The notes under the pieces are model-generated. The model ran no database searches and had not been told where the DNA came from. It was given only the letters and a program-made list of their open reading frames with translations. Positions 35,154 through 44,406 of a stretch of 64,000 bases of DNA are shown here, in pieces. Made by a program: the position numbers and the translations under genes. Origin of the DNA: Paenalicyclobacillus ferrooxydans (GTDB lineage: Bacteria > Bacillota > Bacilli > Alicyclobacillales > Alicyclobacillaceae); contig NZ_LJCO01000033.1 in the NCBI RefSeq assembly GCF_001399675.1, positions 62,001 through 126,000 on the forward strand, read 5' to 3'. How positions within the stretch are numbered: the first letter of the stretch is position 1; every line of letters begins with the position of its first letter.

Positions 35154-35708
35154 ATGGTGCAATTCAACCAAAAGGTAATCCCCGCAGCTCGAAGTATCAA
35201 GGATTTCGAACGTTTGATGAGAACCGGAGCCGAGTACGTCGTGATGCTGCAACTGCATCTTTCCCAGGCCAAATTCGTTGCCAATCTGGCCAAGCAACAT
35301 GGTGTCAAAGTACTGATGCACGCCGATCTGATTCAAGGCCTTCGGCCGGATGAACACGGTGCACAGTTTCTATGTCAGGAAGTTCGACCGGCAGGGCTCA
35401 TCTCAACGCATGCGCAGGTTGTGGCAACTGCGAAAAAGCGGGAGTTGATTGCAGTACAGCGGATTTTTCTGCTCGATAGTCAATCTCTCGAGACAAGCTA
35501 CCGTGTTGTCCAGTCCGTGCATCCGGATTGCATCGAGGTATTGCCTGGCGTATTGACGGACGTTATTCGTGAGGTTGTTGCAAACACGAAGATTCCTGTT
35601 CTGGCCGGGGGATTTATTCGGACGGTGGAGGATGTCGATCGGGCATTGGATGCAGGCGCAGTCGGCGTGACGAGTTCAGACAGTGACTTGTGGAATTATG
35701 GGCGCTAG
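35154..35708 (+). CDS. glpP: GlpP, glycerol-3-phosphate-responsive antiterminator
   Basis: 184 residues, full length for GlpP. TIM-barrel-like with HADLIQGLRPDEHGAQFL, PAGLISTHAQVV, KRELIAVQRIFLLDSQS, DCIEVLPGVLTDVI and IPVLAGGFIRTVEDVDRAL, all family hallmarks. It binds leader RNA of glp genes together with glycerol-3-phosphate and lets polymerase pass the terminator. ATG with AAAGGGGAGGGAAAG upstream. It lies downstream of glpD, separated by a purine-rich, repeat-like spacer (about 34975-35095). In B. subtilis glpP is the first gene of its glp cluster, so the order is changed here. Confidence 0.95.
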   Translation: MVQFNQKVIPAARSIKDFERLMRTGAEYVVMLQLHLSQAKFVANLAKQHGVKVLMHADLIQGLRPDEHGAQFLCQEVRPAGLISTHAQVVATAKKRELIAVQRIFLLDSQSLETSYRVVQSVHPDCIEVLPGVLTDVIREVVANTKIPVLAGGFIRTVEDVDRALDAGAVGVTSSDSDLWNYGR

Positions 35709-36170
35709 CAGGCTGTCATTGGAGTAACGCTCCAAATAGCAGTTCCAAGCTGCATTACAAACTGCATTACAAACTGCATTACAAACTGCATTACAAACTG
35801 CATTACAAACTGCATGACAAACTGCATGACAAACTGCATGACAATTGGTTGTCCAACGGTCATGCCATGTTGTTGCATGTTGCATCTTTTCGACGATGGG
35901 TGATGCTGTGCCATCATCAAACCAATACCGTGATTGTGTCCTTCTCCGTTCGAGTTCCCGGTTCTGTAGTTTCATTTGCTTTTACGTTCCCACTCCTCAT
36001 TGGGGTAACGCCAACCGCCTTGTGTTGAGATATCCCATGCAAAAAAATCAGGTGGTACAAGGAAGTTTGGCAGATGGCTTCTCGTTTAATAGGCGTGCCC
36101 ATCGGGCACGCCATACGGCTTTTCACTATGAATGATTGCACGTCTCGCCCAGTGCCTGTACCGTCTAGTA
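35709..36170. other. Intergenic region glpP / PBP2
   Basis: No gene; open frames here are produced by the 12-bp repeat at 35751-35846. A GGCGTGCCC-ATC-GGGCACGCC hairpin at 36092-36112 lies 60 bases past the stop of the reverse-strand PBP2 gene and probably terminates it. Confidence 0.6.
35751..35846. repeat. 12-bp tandem repeat, 8 copies
   Basis: Unit TGCATTACAAAC; five identical copies, then two with GAC instead of TAC (TGCATGACAAAC) and one final variant. The sequential change suggests stepwise expansion. Confidence 0.97.
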
Positions 36171-38474
36171 CTACTTCGCTGTAAATGCCGTGTTGGCTTG
36201 GGACGTCAACCAGTTTGCCGGAATGGTGGTCGATTCCCACTGACTCTTTGGGTAAAACTCGTGGTGTTCTTTAAAATACGTATCGATCATGTTCCGCGCA
36301 ATCGCCGCCGCAGACTCGGCACCATAACCACCACCGGGGATCATGACTGCAACTGCGACCTGCGGGTTCTTAAACGGTGCATACGCAATGAAAACAGAGT
36401 TTGTCATGTGTACGCCGTTTAAGTAGATATCAGCCGTTCCTGTTTTGCCTGCAGCCTGATAGGGTGCCCCTTGAAAATCTGCGTACGCTGTGCCTAGCGG
36501 ATTGTTACAGACCCCCCACATACCTTGCTGCGCAATTGAAAGATAAGTTGGATTCAGGTTCAAATTGGCTTGCACTTTCGGCTTCACCTGTTTGCTTGGT
36601 TTCTGCGAGTTGCCAATCTGGTTCACCAGACCAGGTGGATACACCGCTTGCAACAGGTGTGGTTGGATCCGTTTCCCACCATTCGCGATGGTCGATACAT
36701 ACTGAGCGAGTTCGATCGGCGTAAATTGCTGCTCCTGACCGATGGCAGACAAGGCGATGGAGACAGGGGTACTGTAGTTGGTGTACTGCCCGGTCTTCTG
36801 AATCGACTTCTTCGCAGCAGCCAAATTGAATGGAACAGCAGCGTAGTTTTGATTGGCATCCATCACGAAGAAGTTGCCCTGTTGTTCGCCTGGGAGGTCA
36901 ATCCCCGTCAACTGTCCAAGACCGAACCGCCACTCACCGTTAAACAGTTCAGTCAGACCCTTTGCAAAGTCAGTATCTCTCCACGTCTGCAAAGATACAC
37001 CGCCCGCTGGTGCACCACCAGAGGATGGTGAAGCCCCGAACCACTTTGCCAAATCCAGCCCCACGTTGTAAAAGAATACGTCGGATGACACTGTAACGGC
37101 GAGAGCATCGTTGACAAACCCATGGGGCATATCGTCGTGCTTGATCGCTCCAGCAATATAGATTTGATATGGTACGGTATAGGCAGTTTGCGGCGTGATA
37201 GCGCCATATTCAAGTCCGGTAATGAGGTTCGCGGGCTTGACGGTTGAACCAGGATAGTTCGGGTTTTGAATGGCGTTGTTCTGCTGTGCTCCGGATGTAG
37301 CCAAGTAAGTCGCATGTTTGCCAAGCTTGCCAGGAACTGTGTACCAGTTCGGATCGAGATACGGATAACTGACCAGTGATAGTACAGCGCCTGTGTTTAC
37401 ATTCAGCATCACGGCAGCAGCATCATTGATGGTGCTCTGGTACGGTGATTTGTTAATGAAGCTCACCAAATCCTCCTGGGTAACAGCTTGGAGGTGACCG
37501 TCGACGGTCAGCTGCAAGTTGTCTCCCGCCGCAGGGGCAGGGTTCATCACGACGGATTGCGGCATATTGCCGGCCTTGTCGAAAATGATGTCCTGTTGCC
37601 CGACGCTGCCCTCAAGAAGGTTGTTATATTCATTTTCGATCCCGGTTTCACCGACCTGCTGATTACGCAGGTAACCCAGTTGATTCACGTAATAGCTCAT
37701 GGTCTGCGTTGTAATAGGACCGACGTACCCGAGGACGTGTCCTGCGAGTGCACCATATGGATAAATCCGTTCGGAATCGAGTTCGACTGTCACGCCTGGC
37801 AACTCACTTTGATGCTCTGTGACGAAGGCGACCTGGCTTTCATTGATATTCTTAAACAGCTTAATGACGGCATACTGTTTTTGCGTGTTAATGTTGGCCA
37901 TGATGCTTGCCGAAGTTACGTTGAACACTGGGGCAAGGATGTCAGCCGTTGCCTGTAGTTGTTGCATGTTTGTGTTGCTTTGCATGAGCACAAGACTGTA
38001 TACGGGTTGATCATAGGCTAGTAGTGTCCCATTTGAGTCAAAAATACGCCCTCGCGGAGGCAGTACAGGAACCGTATTGGTGATGGTCGTCGACGCCTGT
38101 GTACGGAATTGCGGTCCTTTCACAATCTGCAAGTAAGCCATTCGGAAAATCAAGGAGGTAAACGAGAGAAACACGAGCCCGTAGATCACGTTGACACGTG
38201 CTTTGTGACCGCGCTTCGGTTTTTGCCGCGTGATCCGCTCGTGCCTGCGTCCGCGTCTGGCCTGAAAGTCTTCCATTCCAGCTCGAACACTGTTCATGCC
38301 AATTTGCAGTTGCTGATTTACCTCGGTGCGAATCCGGTTGAATCTCTGGAGATTGTCGTCGAGGTCTTTATCTGAAAATCTGCTGTTTCGGCGAGATTTG
38401 TTGCTTCGTTTCGATCCGCTCCAGTCGTTATCCTTTTTTGTCCGCTGAAGACGGCCTTTTCCCCATTTCGGCAT
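36171..38474 (-). CDS. Penicillin-binding protein 2 (class B transpeptidase)
   Basis: 767 residues. A very basic, disordered N-terminus of about 95 residues precedes one membrane anchor (VNVIYGLVFLSFTSLIFRMAY region), a PBP-dimer domain (RGRIFDSNGTLLAYD), and the transpeptidase domain with active-site SxxK in GSTVKPAN (about residue 410), an SSD-like triad (VSSDVF) and KTG in AGKTGTADIYL (about 675). It crosslinks peptidoglycan, of the elongation (PBP2/MrdA) type. The ATG at 38474 has AAGGAG eight bases upstream. No rodA or mreBCD is adjacent, so a cell-shape or sporulation role cannot be settled. Confidence 0.92.
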   Translation of the reverse strand: MPKWGKGRLQRTKKDNDWSGSKRSNKSRRNSRFSDKDLDDNLQRFNRIRTEVNQQLQIGMNSVRAGMEDFQARRGRRHERITRQKPKRGHKARVNVIYGLVFLSFTSLIFRMAYLQIVKGPQFRTQASTTITNTVPVLPPRGRIFDSNGTLLAYDQPVYSLVLMQSNTNMQQLQATADILAPVFNVTSASIMANINTQKQYAVIKLFKNINESQVAFVTEHQSELPGVTVELDSERIYPYGALAGHVLGYVGPITTQTMSYYVNQLGYLRNQQVGETGIENEYNNLLEGSVGQQDIIFDKAGNMPQSVVMNPAPAAGDNLQLTVDGHLQAVTQEDLVSFINKSPYQSTINDAAAVMLNVNTGAVLSLVSYPYLDPNWYTVPGKLGKHATYLATSGAQQNNAIQNPNYPGSTVKPANLITGLEYGAITPQTAYTVPYQIYIAGAIKHDDMPHGFVNDALAVTVSSDVFFYNVGLDLAKWFGASPSSGGAPAGGVSLQTWRDTDFAKGLTELFNGEWRFGLGQLTGIDLPGEQQGNFFVMDANQNYAAVPFNLAAAKKSIQKTGQYTNYSTPVSIALSAIGQEQQFTPIELAQYVSTIANGGKRIQPHLLQAVYPPGLVNQIGNSQKPSKQVKPKVQANLNLNPTYLSIAQQGMWGVCNNPLGTAYADFQGAPYQAAGKTGTADIYLNGVHMTNSVFIAYAPFKNPQVAVAVMIPGGGYGAESAAAIARNMIDTYFKEHHEFYPKSQWESTTIPANWLTSQANTAFTAK

Positions 38475-39023
38475 CCTTGATTCTCCTTGCTGCAAACTTC
38501 TGCTTGCATGCTAATCGTTCACGTAGCTGCAAATTTCCCAGCGAGCGCAAATTTTCATTGAAAGCTATGGATGTGGCCGATCGCGATAAGGCGAATCCCA
38601 CATGTGTCCATCTCTATAATATGGCGGGATAGTCGATGATTTGTCAGGGAGATATGAAGATGTAATGACACTATGAAGTCATGTGGAACTGCACTTGCTG
38701 TCAGTGACTATTGTACTCTCATTTCGGTGTGTTCGCTCATGCTATGTTCACAGATTTGCTATGATAATTTTAACATTGTCGGTAGAAGGAGGGTGACAGA
38801 GGTGGGACTTAAGCTATCTTGGCATCTTAACCGACCCGAGCTCCCCTTCCAGGCGACTCTAACCGACTTTATGCGCGCGGAGGCCGCGCTGAGGTAAGGG
38901 TGTGGACGTTTTGGAGATCGGAGCTAGAAAGCCTCACAAAATGGTGAAGCCTTCTATTGCTGGTCAATTCAGAATAAACTTCATCAAAAGGAGGTGTTTA
39001 CTTATTTCTACAATCCCCCGATA
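38475..39023. other. Intergenic region between PBP2 and glycosyltransferase genes
   Basis: Contains one possible mini-ORF (38802-38897). An orphan consensus ribosome site AAAAGGAGGTG at about 38988-38998 has no start codon at a usable distance. Confidence 0.5.
38802..38897 (+). CDS. Possible 31-residue peptide
   Basis: GTG start with AGAAGGAGGG nine bases upstream, coding MGLKLSWHLNRPELPFQATL and eleven more residues. The strong ribosome site in an otherwise empty 550-base gap is the only support; the frame is open upstream. No family recognised. Confidence 0.35.
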   Translation: MGLKLSWHLNRPELPFQATLTDFMRAEAALR

Positions 39024-40184
39024 TTACTCGACCGAATCTAGAAAGCGTTTGACGTGTTCAATCATCAGCTGTACGCGATGAGACCACATATGGCCGTTTT
39101 GAACGATTGCCTCTCCCATGTTCGCTCTTTGTTCCAACAATGAGGGATTCGCTAACAAACTAGAAATCTGATGGTTGACCATTCCTTCACGTGGTCGGAA
39201 GGCAGAGATTGCATTTCGGAAGTTGTTGCGTGTGTACGGGGTGTCAACTGTCAAGATCGCGGCACCTTCGTGCATTGCCTGGAACGTTCGTTCATGTGCG
39301 CCTTGAATGTATGGATGAATGTCTAGAACGATCTTCGTTTGTCGCATTAAAGACACAATTTTTTCGTAAGGCACAGACGGAAGTCGAACCACGTTCGCGG
39401 GCAAAGAAGCATTCTCCCAGCCCTCGCCAAACACATGGATAGGCACATCGGTAATTGACGAAAGAATTCGTTCTCGCAACAACCCTCGGAGTAATTTATC
39501 CATATAAAGCATCGATTGTCGAATAAAGGTGTGCTCAAACTCCTTAATGGCAATACCCATGCTCTTCGTGATGTCCTCAAATGCTTGAAACAACGGAAGG
39601 CTATCAGACTGAATCATCTGTTCCATGACCAAGTTCATTAGTACTTGGACATTTTGAGGTAACTGTTTAAGGTTTTGCCTCATTAAATTGTAATCACTAT
39701 AAGTACCCGCTACGAGGACCTCAATGGGACGTCTTTCAAAAGGAGTATTTTGCCTCTGCGTTCGAATGGCACCATGTGGAACAACACAGGCATATGTGTC
39801 GGCGGAGACTTGGGAACGAAAGTAATCCAGATGTTCCTCCGCAATAAATGAAGCGATATGGTAACGAATAGGAACGTTCAAACGCTCCTCCTGGTACATC
39901 GGATGATCGACATAGAAGGCCCAAATAGGAACTTTAAATTCATCAAAAACAGGATAAATTTGAGGGAAATTGAGCGTGACTCCGCTCATTGAGAACACAA
40001 ATAGAACATCTTTTTGAGATAAGACTTGGCGCAGTTCTTGCAAACAAGCCGATGGTTCTGCAACAGAGATTTCTAAAACATCGTACCCCATGTCCACAAG
40101 GACTTGACCGATTTCATCACTGAATCGATTCAGTACATCGTATCGACTTATATAGTCTTTTAATACAGCAACAACTTGTGGCAC
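39024..40184 (-). CDS. CgeB-like glycosyltransferase (GT-B fold)
   Basis: 386 residues. N-terminal DUF3880-like half (MPQVVAVLKDYISRYDVL, DVLFVFSMSGVTLNFPQI, WAFYVDHPMY) and a C-terminal GT-B domain with IHVFGEGWENA, LPSVPYEKIVSLMRQTKIVL, and the nucleotide-sugar-binding segment HERTFQAMHEGAAILTVDT. CgeB-type enzymes in Bacillus glycosylate spore-surface proteins; in motile bacteria related enzymes decorate flagellin. Target not readable here. GTG start with GGGAGA eight bases upstream. No glycan biosynthesis genes adjacent. Confidence 0.82.
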   Translation of the reverse strand: MPQVVAVLKDYISRYDVLNRFSDEIGQVLVDMGYDVLEISVAEPSACLQELRQVLSQKDVLFVFSMSGVTLNFPQIYPVFDEFKVPIWAFYVDHPMYQEERLNVPIRYHIASFIAEEHLDYFRSQVSADTYACVVPHGAIRTQRQNTPFERRPIEVLVAGTYSDYNLMRQNLKQLPQNVQVLMNLVMEQMIQSDSLPLFQAFEDITKSMGIAIKEFEHTFIRQSMLYMDKLLRGLLRERILSSITDVPIHVFGEGWENASLPANVVRLPSVPYEKIVSLMRQTKIVLDIHPYIQGAHERTFQAMHEGAAILTVDTPYTRNNFRNAISAFRPREGMVNHQISSLLANPSLLEQRANMGEAIVQNGHMWSHRVQLMIEHVKRFLDSVE

Positions 40185-40364
40185 CGATTTTATCTCCCAT
40201 CTTCTAAAACTGGGTTCAGTTTATCGAATTCACCAAAATCGATGCCATGGGATATAAATTGACGAATGAAAAAATAGAAAAGCAGGGAGTGACCCATGCT
40301 TTTCATTGCTGTGCCTTACGATTCAGCCTACATTTGTTGAGCAGAAGAACTGGAAGTGAGATTA

Positions 40365-40395
40365 GGCATGGTTATTTGTAAAAAATAACCATGCC
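40365..40395 (-). terminator. Hairpin terminator after the lactonase gene
   Basis: Perfect 13-bp stem (GGCATGGTTATTT with its complement) and five-base loop, 48 bases past the stop of the reverse-strand phosphotriesterase-like gene. No T-run follows the stem; T residues are in the stem and loop. Confidence 0.65.
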
Positions 40396-40442
40396 GGTTG
40401 GGCGTGATCAATACAGAAGACGACGTCCTGCACCCGAGTGGA

Positions 40443-41423
40443 TCAGCCGCCAAACACGGACCTCGGGTTCTCCTCGAAGATCTGGCGAAGCTGCGCCTCG
40501 GTGATGCCAGCCTTCTCGAGCACCGGCAGGACGTCGTCGAAAATGTGCGTCGGGTTCCATGTGGAGAGCAAGGCTGCCGCCTGCTCGCTCATCTTAAAGG
40601 GCCGGCCGCACCAGCAGTTGACAGAGTCATGCGAGAGCACGACTTTGTGCCCGTACCCAATGCCAATCAGACCAATCAGCACCGTCTCGCGCAGGTAGTC
40701 CATGGGGCAGTTGTTGACGATCTGCAGACCAAATCGGTCAAAGCCAATTGTCACACCACGCTTCAGGGTTTCGTGGTGATAGGCGACATCGGTGTTCCCA
40801 TCCATATGGCCGATCACGATTCTATCCGGATTGCCGCCCTCACTAATCAAGAGGTCCGCCTGATCCGGTCCCATCGTCCCATCCTGGGTATGTGTCACGA
40901 TGGTGATGCCGGTCTCCTTCTGCGCACGGGCGGCGGCTCGGAAGAACACCTGCTCGTAGTCCGTGATGACACCCCTGCTTGACCCGAGCTTGATGACGCC
41001 TGGTTTGATCCCTGTCTTTGCGATCCCGCGCGTGATCTCAGTCATAAACATCTCGTAGACTTCTTCGCCGATGTCACCGAACCCTGCGCGCAGCTTAAAG
41101 TACGCGGGGGCACCCTCGCCTTCGTAATAGTAGCCAGTCGCGCAGATAATCTGCAGCCCCGTCCGCTCAGAAATCTCGCGCAGGAGTTCAGGGTTACGTC
41201 CGCAGTCGTTTGGGGTCGGATCGACCACTGTCTTGACGCCGTGTGCGAGCAGTCGTTCTGCAACGCCGATCCCGATGTTCAGGGCTTCCTCGTGATCAAA
41301 CGCACCAAGAGTCACGTCACCTTGGTATCCCGGGTAACCGAAGACGAAGTGTTCGTGCATGAGGGTCTTGCCGAGATCGCTGGCAGGTACCGGGCCTGTA
41401 ACTGTGTTGACCATATTTGTCAT
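40443..41423 (-). CDS. Phosphotriesterase-like lactonase (PLL, amidohydrolase)
   Basis: 326 residues, TIM-barrel with the full binuclear metal site: HxH (H23, H25 in LMHEHF), bridging carbamylated lysine K145 in GVIKLGSSRG, H178 in IVTHTQ, H206 in IGHMDGN, and D266 in VLSHDS. Layout and the C-terminal IFDDVLPVLEKAGITE match phosphotriesterase-like lactonases such as SsoPox, which open acyl-homoserine or other lactones and have weak organophosphate activity. It lies downstream of acyl-CoA synthetase 3 on the same strand with a 13-bp repeat array in between. Natural substrate unknown. Confidence 0.9.
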   Translation of the reverse strand: MTNMVNTVTGPVPASDLGKTLMHEHFVFGYPGYQGDVTLGAFDHEEALNIGIGVAERLLAHGVKTVVDPTPNDCGRNPELLREISERTGLQIICATGYYYEGEGAPAYFKLRAGFGDIGEEVYEMFMTEITRGIAKTGIKPGVIKLGSSRGVITDYEQVFFRAAARAQKETGITIVTHTQDGTMGPDQADLLISEGGNPDRIVIGHMDGNTDVAYHHETLKRGVTIGFDRFGLQIVNNCPMDYLRETVLIGLIGIGYGHKVVLSHDSVNCWCGRPFKMSEQAAALLSTWNPTHIFDDVLPVLEKAGITEAQLRQIFEENPRSVFGG

Positions 41424-41499
41424 GTGTTCCGCCTCCTGGAATGTGAATGCATGACTTCAAATCGCGACTCAGTGTGTGTCCGGCTTCCTGGCACCGAAT

Positions 41500-41577
41500 T
41501 GCAACGCCAAACTGCAACGCCAAACTGCAACGCCAAACCGCAACGCCAAACCGCAACGCCAAACCGCAACGCCAAAC
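41500..41577. repeat. 13-bp tandem repeat, 6 copies
   Basis: Unit (T/C)GCAACGCCAAAC, six copies differing only at the first base, between the stop of synthetase 3 and the start of the lactonase gene. Confidence 0.96.
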
Positions 41578-41619
41578 TGCAGCTTCAAATCGTCACTCAG
41601 GTGTGTAAGTGACTCCAAC

Positions 41620-43341
41620 TCACGCCCCTGGCGTCGCTGCCGCCGCCTCGTCTTCTTGTAACTTTCGCCACAAAATCTTGCCGCTGCCGGACATCGGCAG
41701 GCTGTCGACAAACTGGACGACCCGCGGCACCTTGTATGCGGCCATCTGCTCACGAGCCCAACTGATGATCTCCTCCGCAGTGACATCGTCCCGCCGATCC
41801 GCTTTCGGGATGATGTACGCCTTCACTGTCTCACCGCGCCTGAGATCCGGCACACCAATCACGCACGCCTGGCCGACAGCCGGGTGCTTGTAGAGGATGG
41901 TCTCGACCTCGCTTGGCCATACCTTAAAGCCGGCCGCGTTGATCATCCGCTTCACCCGGTCGACCATGAAGAAGTAGCCGTCTTCGTCGTAACGAGCGAG
42001 ATCGCCTGTGCGGAAGAACCGTTTCCCGCCGATCTCGATAAACGACTTCGCATCATCCGCCGGCCGGTTCCAGTAACCGACGAACACTTGCGGTCCGTTC
42101 ACGACGAGCTCGCCTTCCTGGTTCGGACCAAGTTCGGCTCCGGTTTCCGTATCAAGGATGCGGGCGTCGACGTCGAATGACGGAATGCCCATGCACTGCA
42201 GCTTTGGCGCGTCGGGCGGGTTAAAGTGGGTCTGCGAAATGGTCTCCGAGAGGCCGTAGCCTTCCATGTAGCGGATCCCGGTGCGCTGGAACAACTGCTC
42301 TCCGACAGCTTCGGGCAAGGTTGCACCGCCGCCACCAATGGTCTGCAGCGAGGAGATATCGTACTGGTCGACCTTCGGGTTCATCAGGAAGTCAACAACC
42401 ATGGTTGAGATGTTCGTCCAACCTGTGCACCTTGTGCGTTGAATCAGTTCGCCAGCCATGTCCCTGTCCCAGCGCGTCATCAGCACCATCTGGCTCCCGC
42501 CAAAAATGGGGGCGAGCATGCTGTGCACCATGCCGGTTACATGAAACAAGGGTAGAACCGTGAGGATGACGCCATCTGCAGAGAGCCCGACCCAGTTGCA
42601 GGCACCGACGGTGTTTGCCTGAACCGTACGGTTGGTGTGCATGCACCCTTTTGGCGCGCCGGTCGTACCGGAGGTGTAGGGCATGACAGCGAGATCGGAC
42701 GGGCCGGTCTGCGATGGTGCCGCCTCGAGAGCTGCATCGAGTGCATTGCTCCAGGCGACGGCAAAGCTGTCGTCGAGTTTGCGTCGGGGTGCGCGGATGA
42801 ACTCCGGAAGCGTTTTCATGTAGACCGCGATGTCGCCTGCGTTGTCAGCACCCTCACTCTTTTGAACTGGCAGGTAGTCGGAATAGGTGGCAACGATGAC
42901 AGTAGACAACTCGGTTTCACCTGTAAGAGTGGCGATCCGGTCATACAACTCTTGGCCTACAATCGCGACCCTGGCACCGCTGTCTTCGATGTAGTGCTTC
43001 AGCTCGTCGGTCAGGTTCATCGGATTGACGGGGAGGACAACGGCATCGGATCGCAAAATGGCATGAAATCCAATCACAAACTGAGGAGAGTTTTGGAGGT
43101 ATAAAAGGACTCGATCGCCCTTCTGAACCCCGGCTTTGTGCTGCAGGTAACCTGCAAGATGTTCCGACTGCTGGTAGAGTTGGCGGTAGCTGATGCGTTG
43201 CCCATAGTAGTAAATGGCTGTCTTGTCTGGATAACGTGCGGCGCTGACTGCTAAGTTGTTGTACAGCGTGGTTTCTGGCACGGTAAGATTGTGAGACACC
43301 CGTTTCGGCCAGAACTTGTAGTGTTCGGTCAACAATTCCAT
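41620..43341 (-). CDS. Acyl-CoA synthetase (long-chain fatty acid-CoA ligase) 3
   Basis: About 573 residues from the ATG at 43341; the frame is open to 43377, and TTG codons just inside (with GAGAGGAG at better spacing) are alternatives. N-terminus LTEHYKFWPKRVSHNL, AMP-binding loop VMPYTSGTTGAPKGCMHTN, MEGYGLSETIS, FFRTGDLARYDEDGYF, DRVKRMINAAGFKVWP and the C-terminal lysine in MSGSGKILWRK. Same family as the forward-strand synthetases 4 and 5. It reads divergently from synthetase 4 with a 1.2-kb repeat-rich gap between them. Confidence 0.9.
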   Translation of the reverse strand: MELLTEHYKFWPKRVSHNLTVPETTLYNNLAVSAARYPDKTAIYYYGQRISYRQLYQQSEHLAGYLQHKAGVQKGDRVLLYLQNSPQFVIGFHAILRSDAVVLPVNPMNLTDELKHYIEDSGARVAIVGQELYDRIATLTGETELSTVIVATYSDYLPVQKSEGADNAGDIAVYMKTLPEFIRAPRRKLDDSFAVAWSNALDAALEAAPSQTGPSDLAVMPYTSGTTGAPKGCMHTNRTVQANTVGACNWVGLSADGVILTVLPLFHVTGMVHSMLAPIFGGSQMVLMTRWDRDMAGELIQRTRCTGWTNISTMVVDFLMNPKVDQYDISSLQTIGGGGATLPEAVGEQLFQRTGIRYMEGYGLSETISQTHFNPPDAPKLQCMGIPSFDVDARILDTETGAELGPNQEGELVVNGPQVFVGYWNRPADDAKSFIEIGGKRFFRTGDLARYDEDGYFFMVDRVKRMINAAGFKVWPSEVETILYKHPAVGQACVIGVPDLRRGETVKAYIIPKADRRDDVTAEEIISWAREQMAAYKVPRVVQFVDSLPMSGSGKILWRKLQEDEAAAATPGA

Positions 43342-43598
43342 CTGCTCCTCTCTGCATTGCATGGGAACTGCATGCACATCTGGGACTGAACTGGATCTGA
43401 TACTGAACTGGATCTGATACCCATGACATGAACAAACGGATGTACGGTGATTAGGCAGCAGTGTGACACAGTGTCAAACCCTATCAAACAGATTATATCA
43501 TTTGTTTCGAATATTATGACTGTGTTACCAGATTCAAGAATCTTTCCCTCGGAGATAGTTTCACCACACTGCTCTACGCGGCTGGCGGCTGGCGGTCG

Positions 43599-43678
43599 GC
43601 GGTAGGGCGGTAGGGCGGTAGGGCGGTAGGGCGGTAGGGCGGTAGGGCGGTAGGGCGGTAGGGCGGTAGGGCGGTAGG
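43599..43678. repeat. 8-bp tandem repeat, 10 identical copies
   Basis: Unit GCGGTAGG, ten perfect copies, about 260 bases upstream of the start of acyl-CoA synthetase 3 and inside its likely promoter region. Confidence 0.97.
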
Positions 43679-44076
43679 AGTGGTCGATTCACATTTGCTG
43701 CCATGGCGGGCGTTGCCACACGAGGGCGCTGCCACAGGAGGGTTCTCAGACGACAGGGGAAAAAATGTATGCTATTCGGCCTACATGTAGGTCGGCTTTA
43801 AAGACAAGGGAAAGAGTTTCCGCTGTAGCAAAATCAGACTGGAATTCTGGGGAGAAATCTTGCTATAGGGGAAACTCTGGACGTTAATGCGAAGCAGAAT
43901 CGGTGAATTTCGAGGTTAAGGGAAAACCCTTCCGCTATACGGCGGGCGTTCCATGGGGCGTCTTCGGTGCTAGGAAACAAATAGTGCGCTGCCACGTGAA
44001 GAAGGGAAATATGGACTCTTCGTGCGCTGGGGCCATGAGGAGGCTTCATGGAGGCTTCATGATAGGTTAAACGGAA

Positions 44077-44112
44077 GGTTCAATGGTAGGTTCAATGGTA
44101 GGTTCAATGGTA
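44077..44112. repeat. 12-bp tandem repeat, 3 copies
   Basis: Unit GGTTCAATGGTA, three perfect copies. Just upstream AGGCTTCATGG occurs twice and GGTTAAACGGAA is a degenerate fourth copy. Confidence 0.9.
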
Positions 44113-44143
44113 GAGTTTTGCCAGAGCTCAAAGCTATTCGGTT

Positions 44144-44168
44144 AGCCCCACCGTACGGTGGGGCTTTC
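44144..44168. terminator. Palindromic hairpin AGCCCCACCGT/ACGGTGGGGCT
   Basis: 22-bp perfect palindrome followed by TTCC. Could end an upstream forward transcript, although no gene was found there, or be a structural element. Confidence 0.5.
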
Positions 44169-44349
44169 CATATATCAAGTACGTTATTTAAGTCCGGAGA
44201 CGATGGTGGAACCTTGGAACGGTTCCGCATCTCTGGTGATCCCTTGCTGTGTCGCTACATACCCTGCAGACAAGCAACAAACTTGTATCTCCTCCCTGCG
44301 GACAGGCACCAATCTTGTCTCTCCTCGACGGTGCTAAGAATAATATAGT

Positions 44350-44379
44350 GTTGCGACCGTACATGCGGTGGATGTATAC
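44350..44379 (+). promoter_or_regulatory. Sigma-A promoter of acyl-CoA synthetase 4
   Basis: TTGCGA (44350-44355), 18-base spacer, TATACT (44374-44379). The operator at 44389-44406 lies over the expected start point. Confidence 0.7.
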
Positions 44380-44388
44380 TTACAGCAA

Positions 44389-44406
44389 CATACCAACCGG
44401 TCAGTA
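44389..44406. promoter_or_regulatory. TetR-family operator (FadR-like)
   Basis: ATACCAACCGGTCAGTAT: an 18-bp palindrome with 14 matching positions around CCGG. This ATAC-n-ACCGGT-n-GTAT pattern is typical of TetR repressors of fatty-acid genes. It covers the transcription start of synthetase 4, whose downstream neighbour encodes a TetR regulator. Confidence 0.7.

Noticed and set aside
35690-36028. 112-residue forward frame with KLHYKLHYKLHY repeat
   Set aside because: Produced by the 12-bp tandem repeat; no start signal.
38988-39020. Gene start signalled by AAAAGGAGGTG
   Set aside because: No ATG, GTG or TTG at usable distance with an open frame; sequence overlaps the end of the reverse glycosyltransferase gene.
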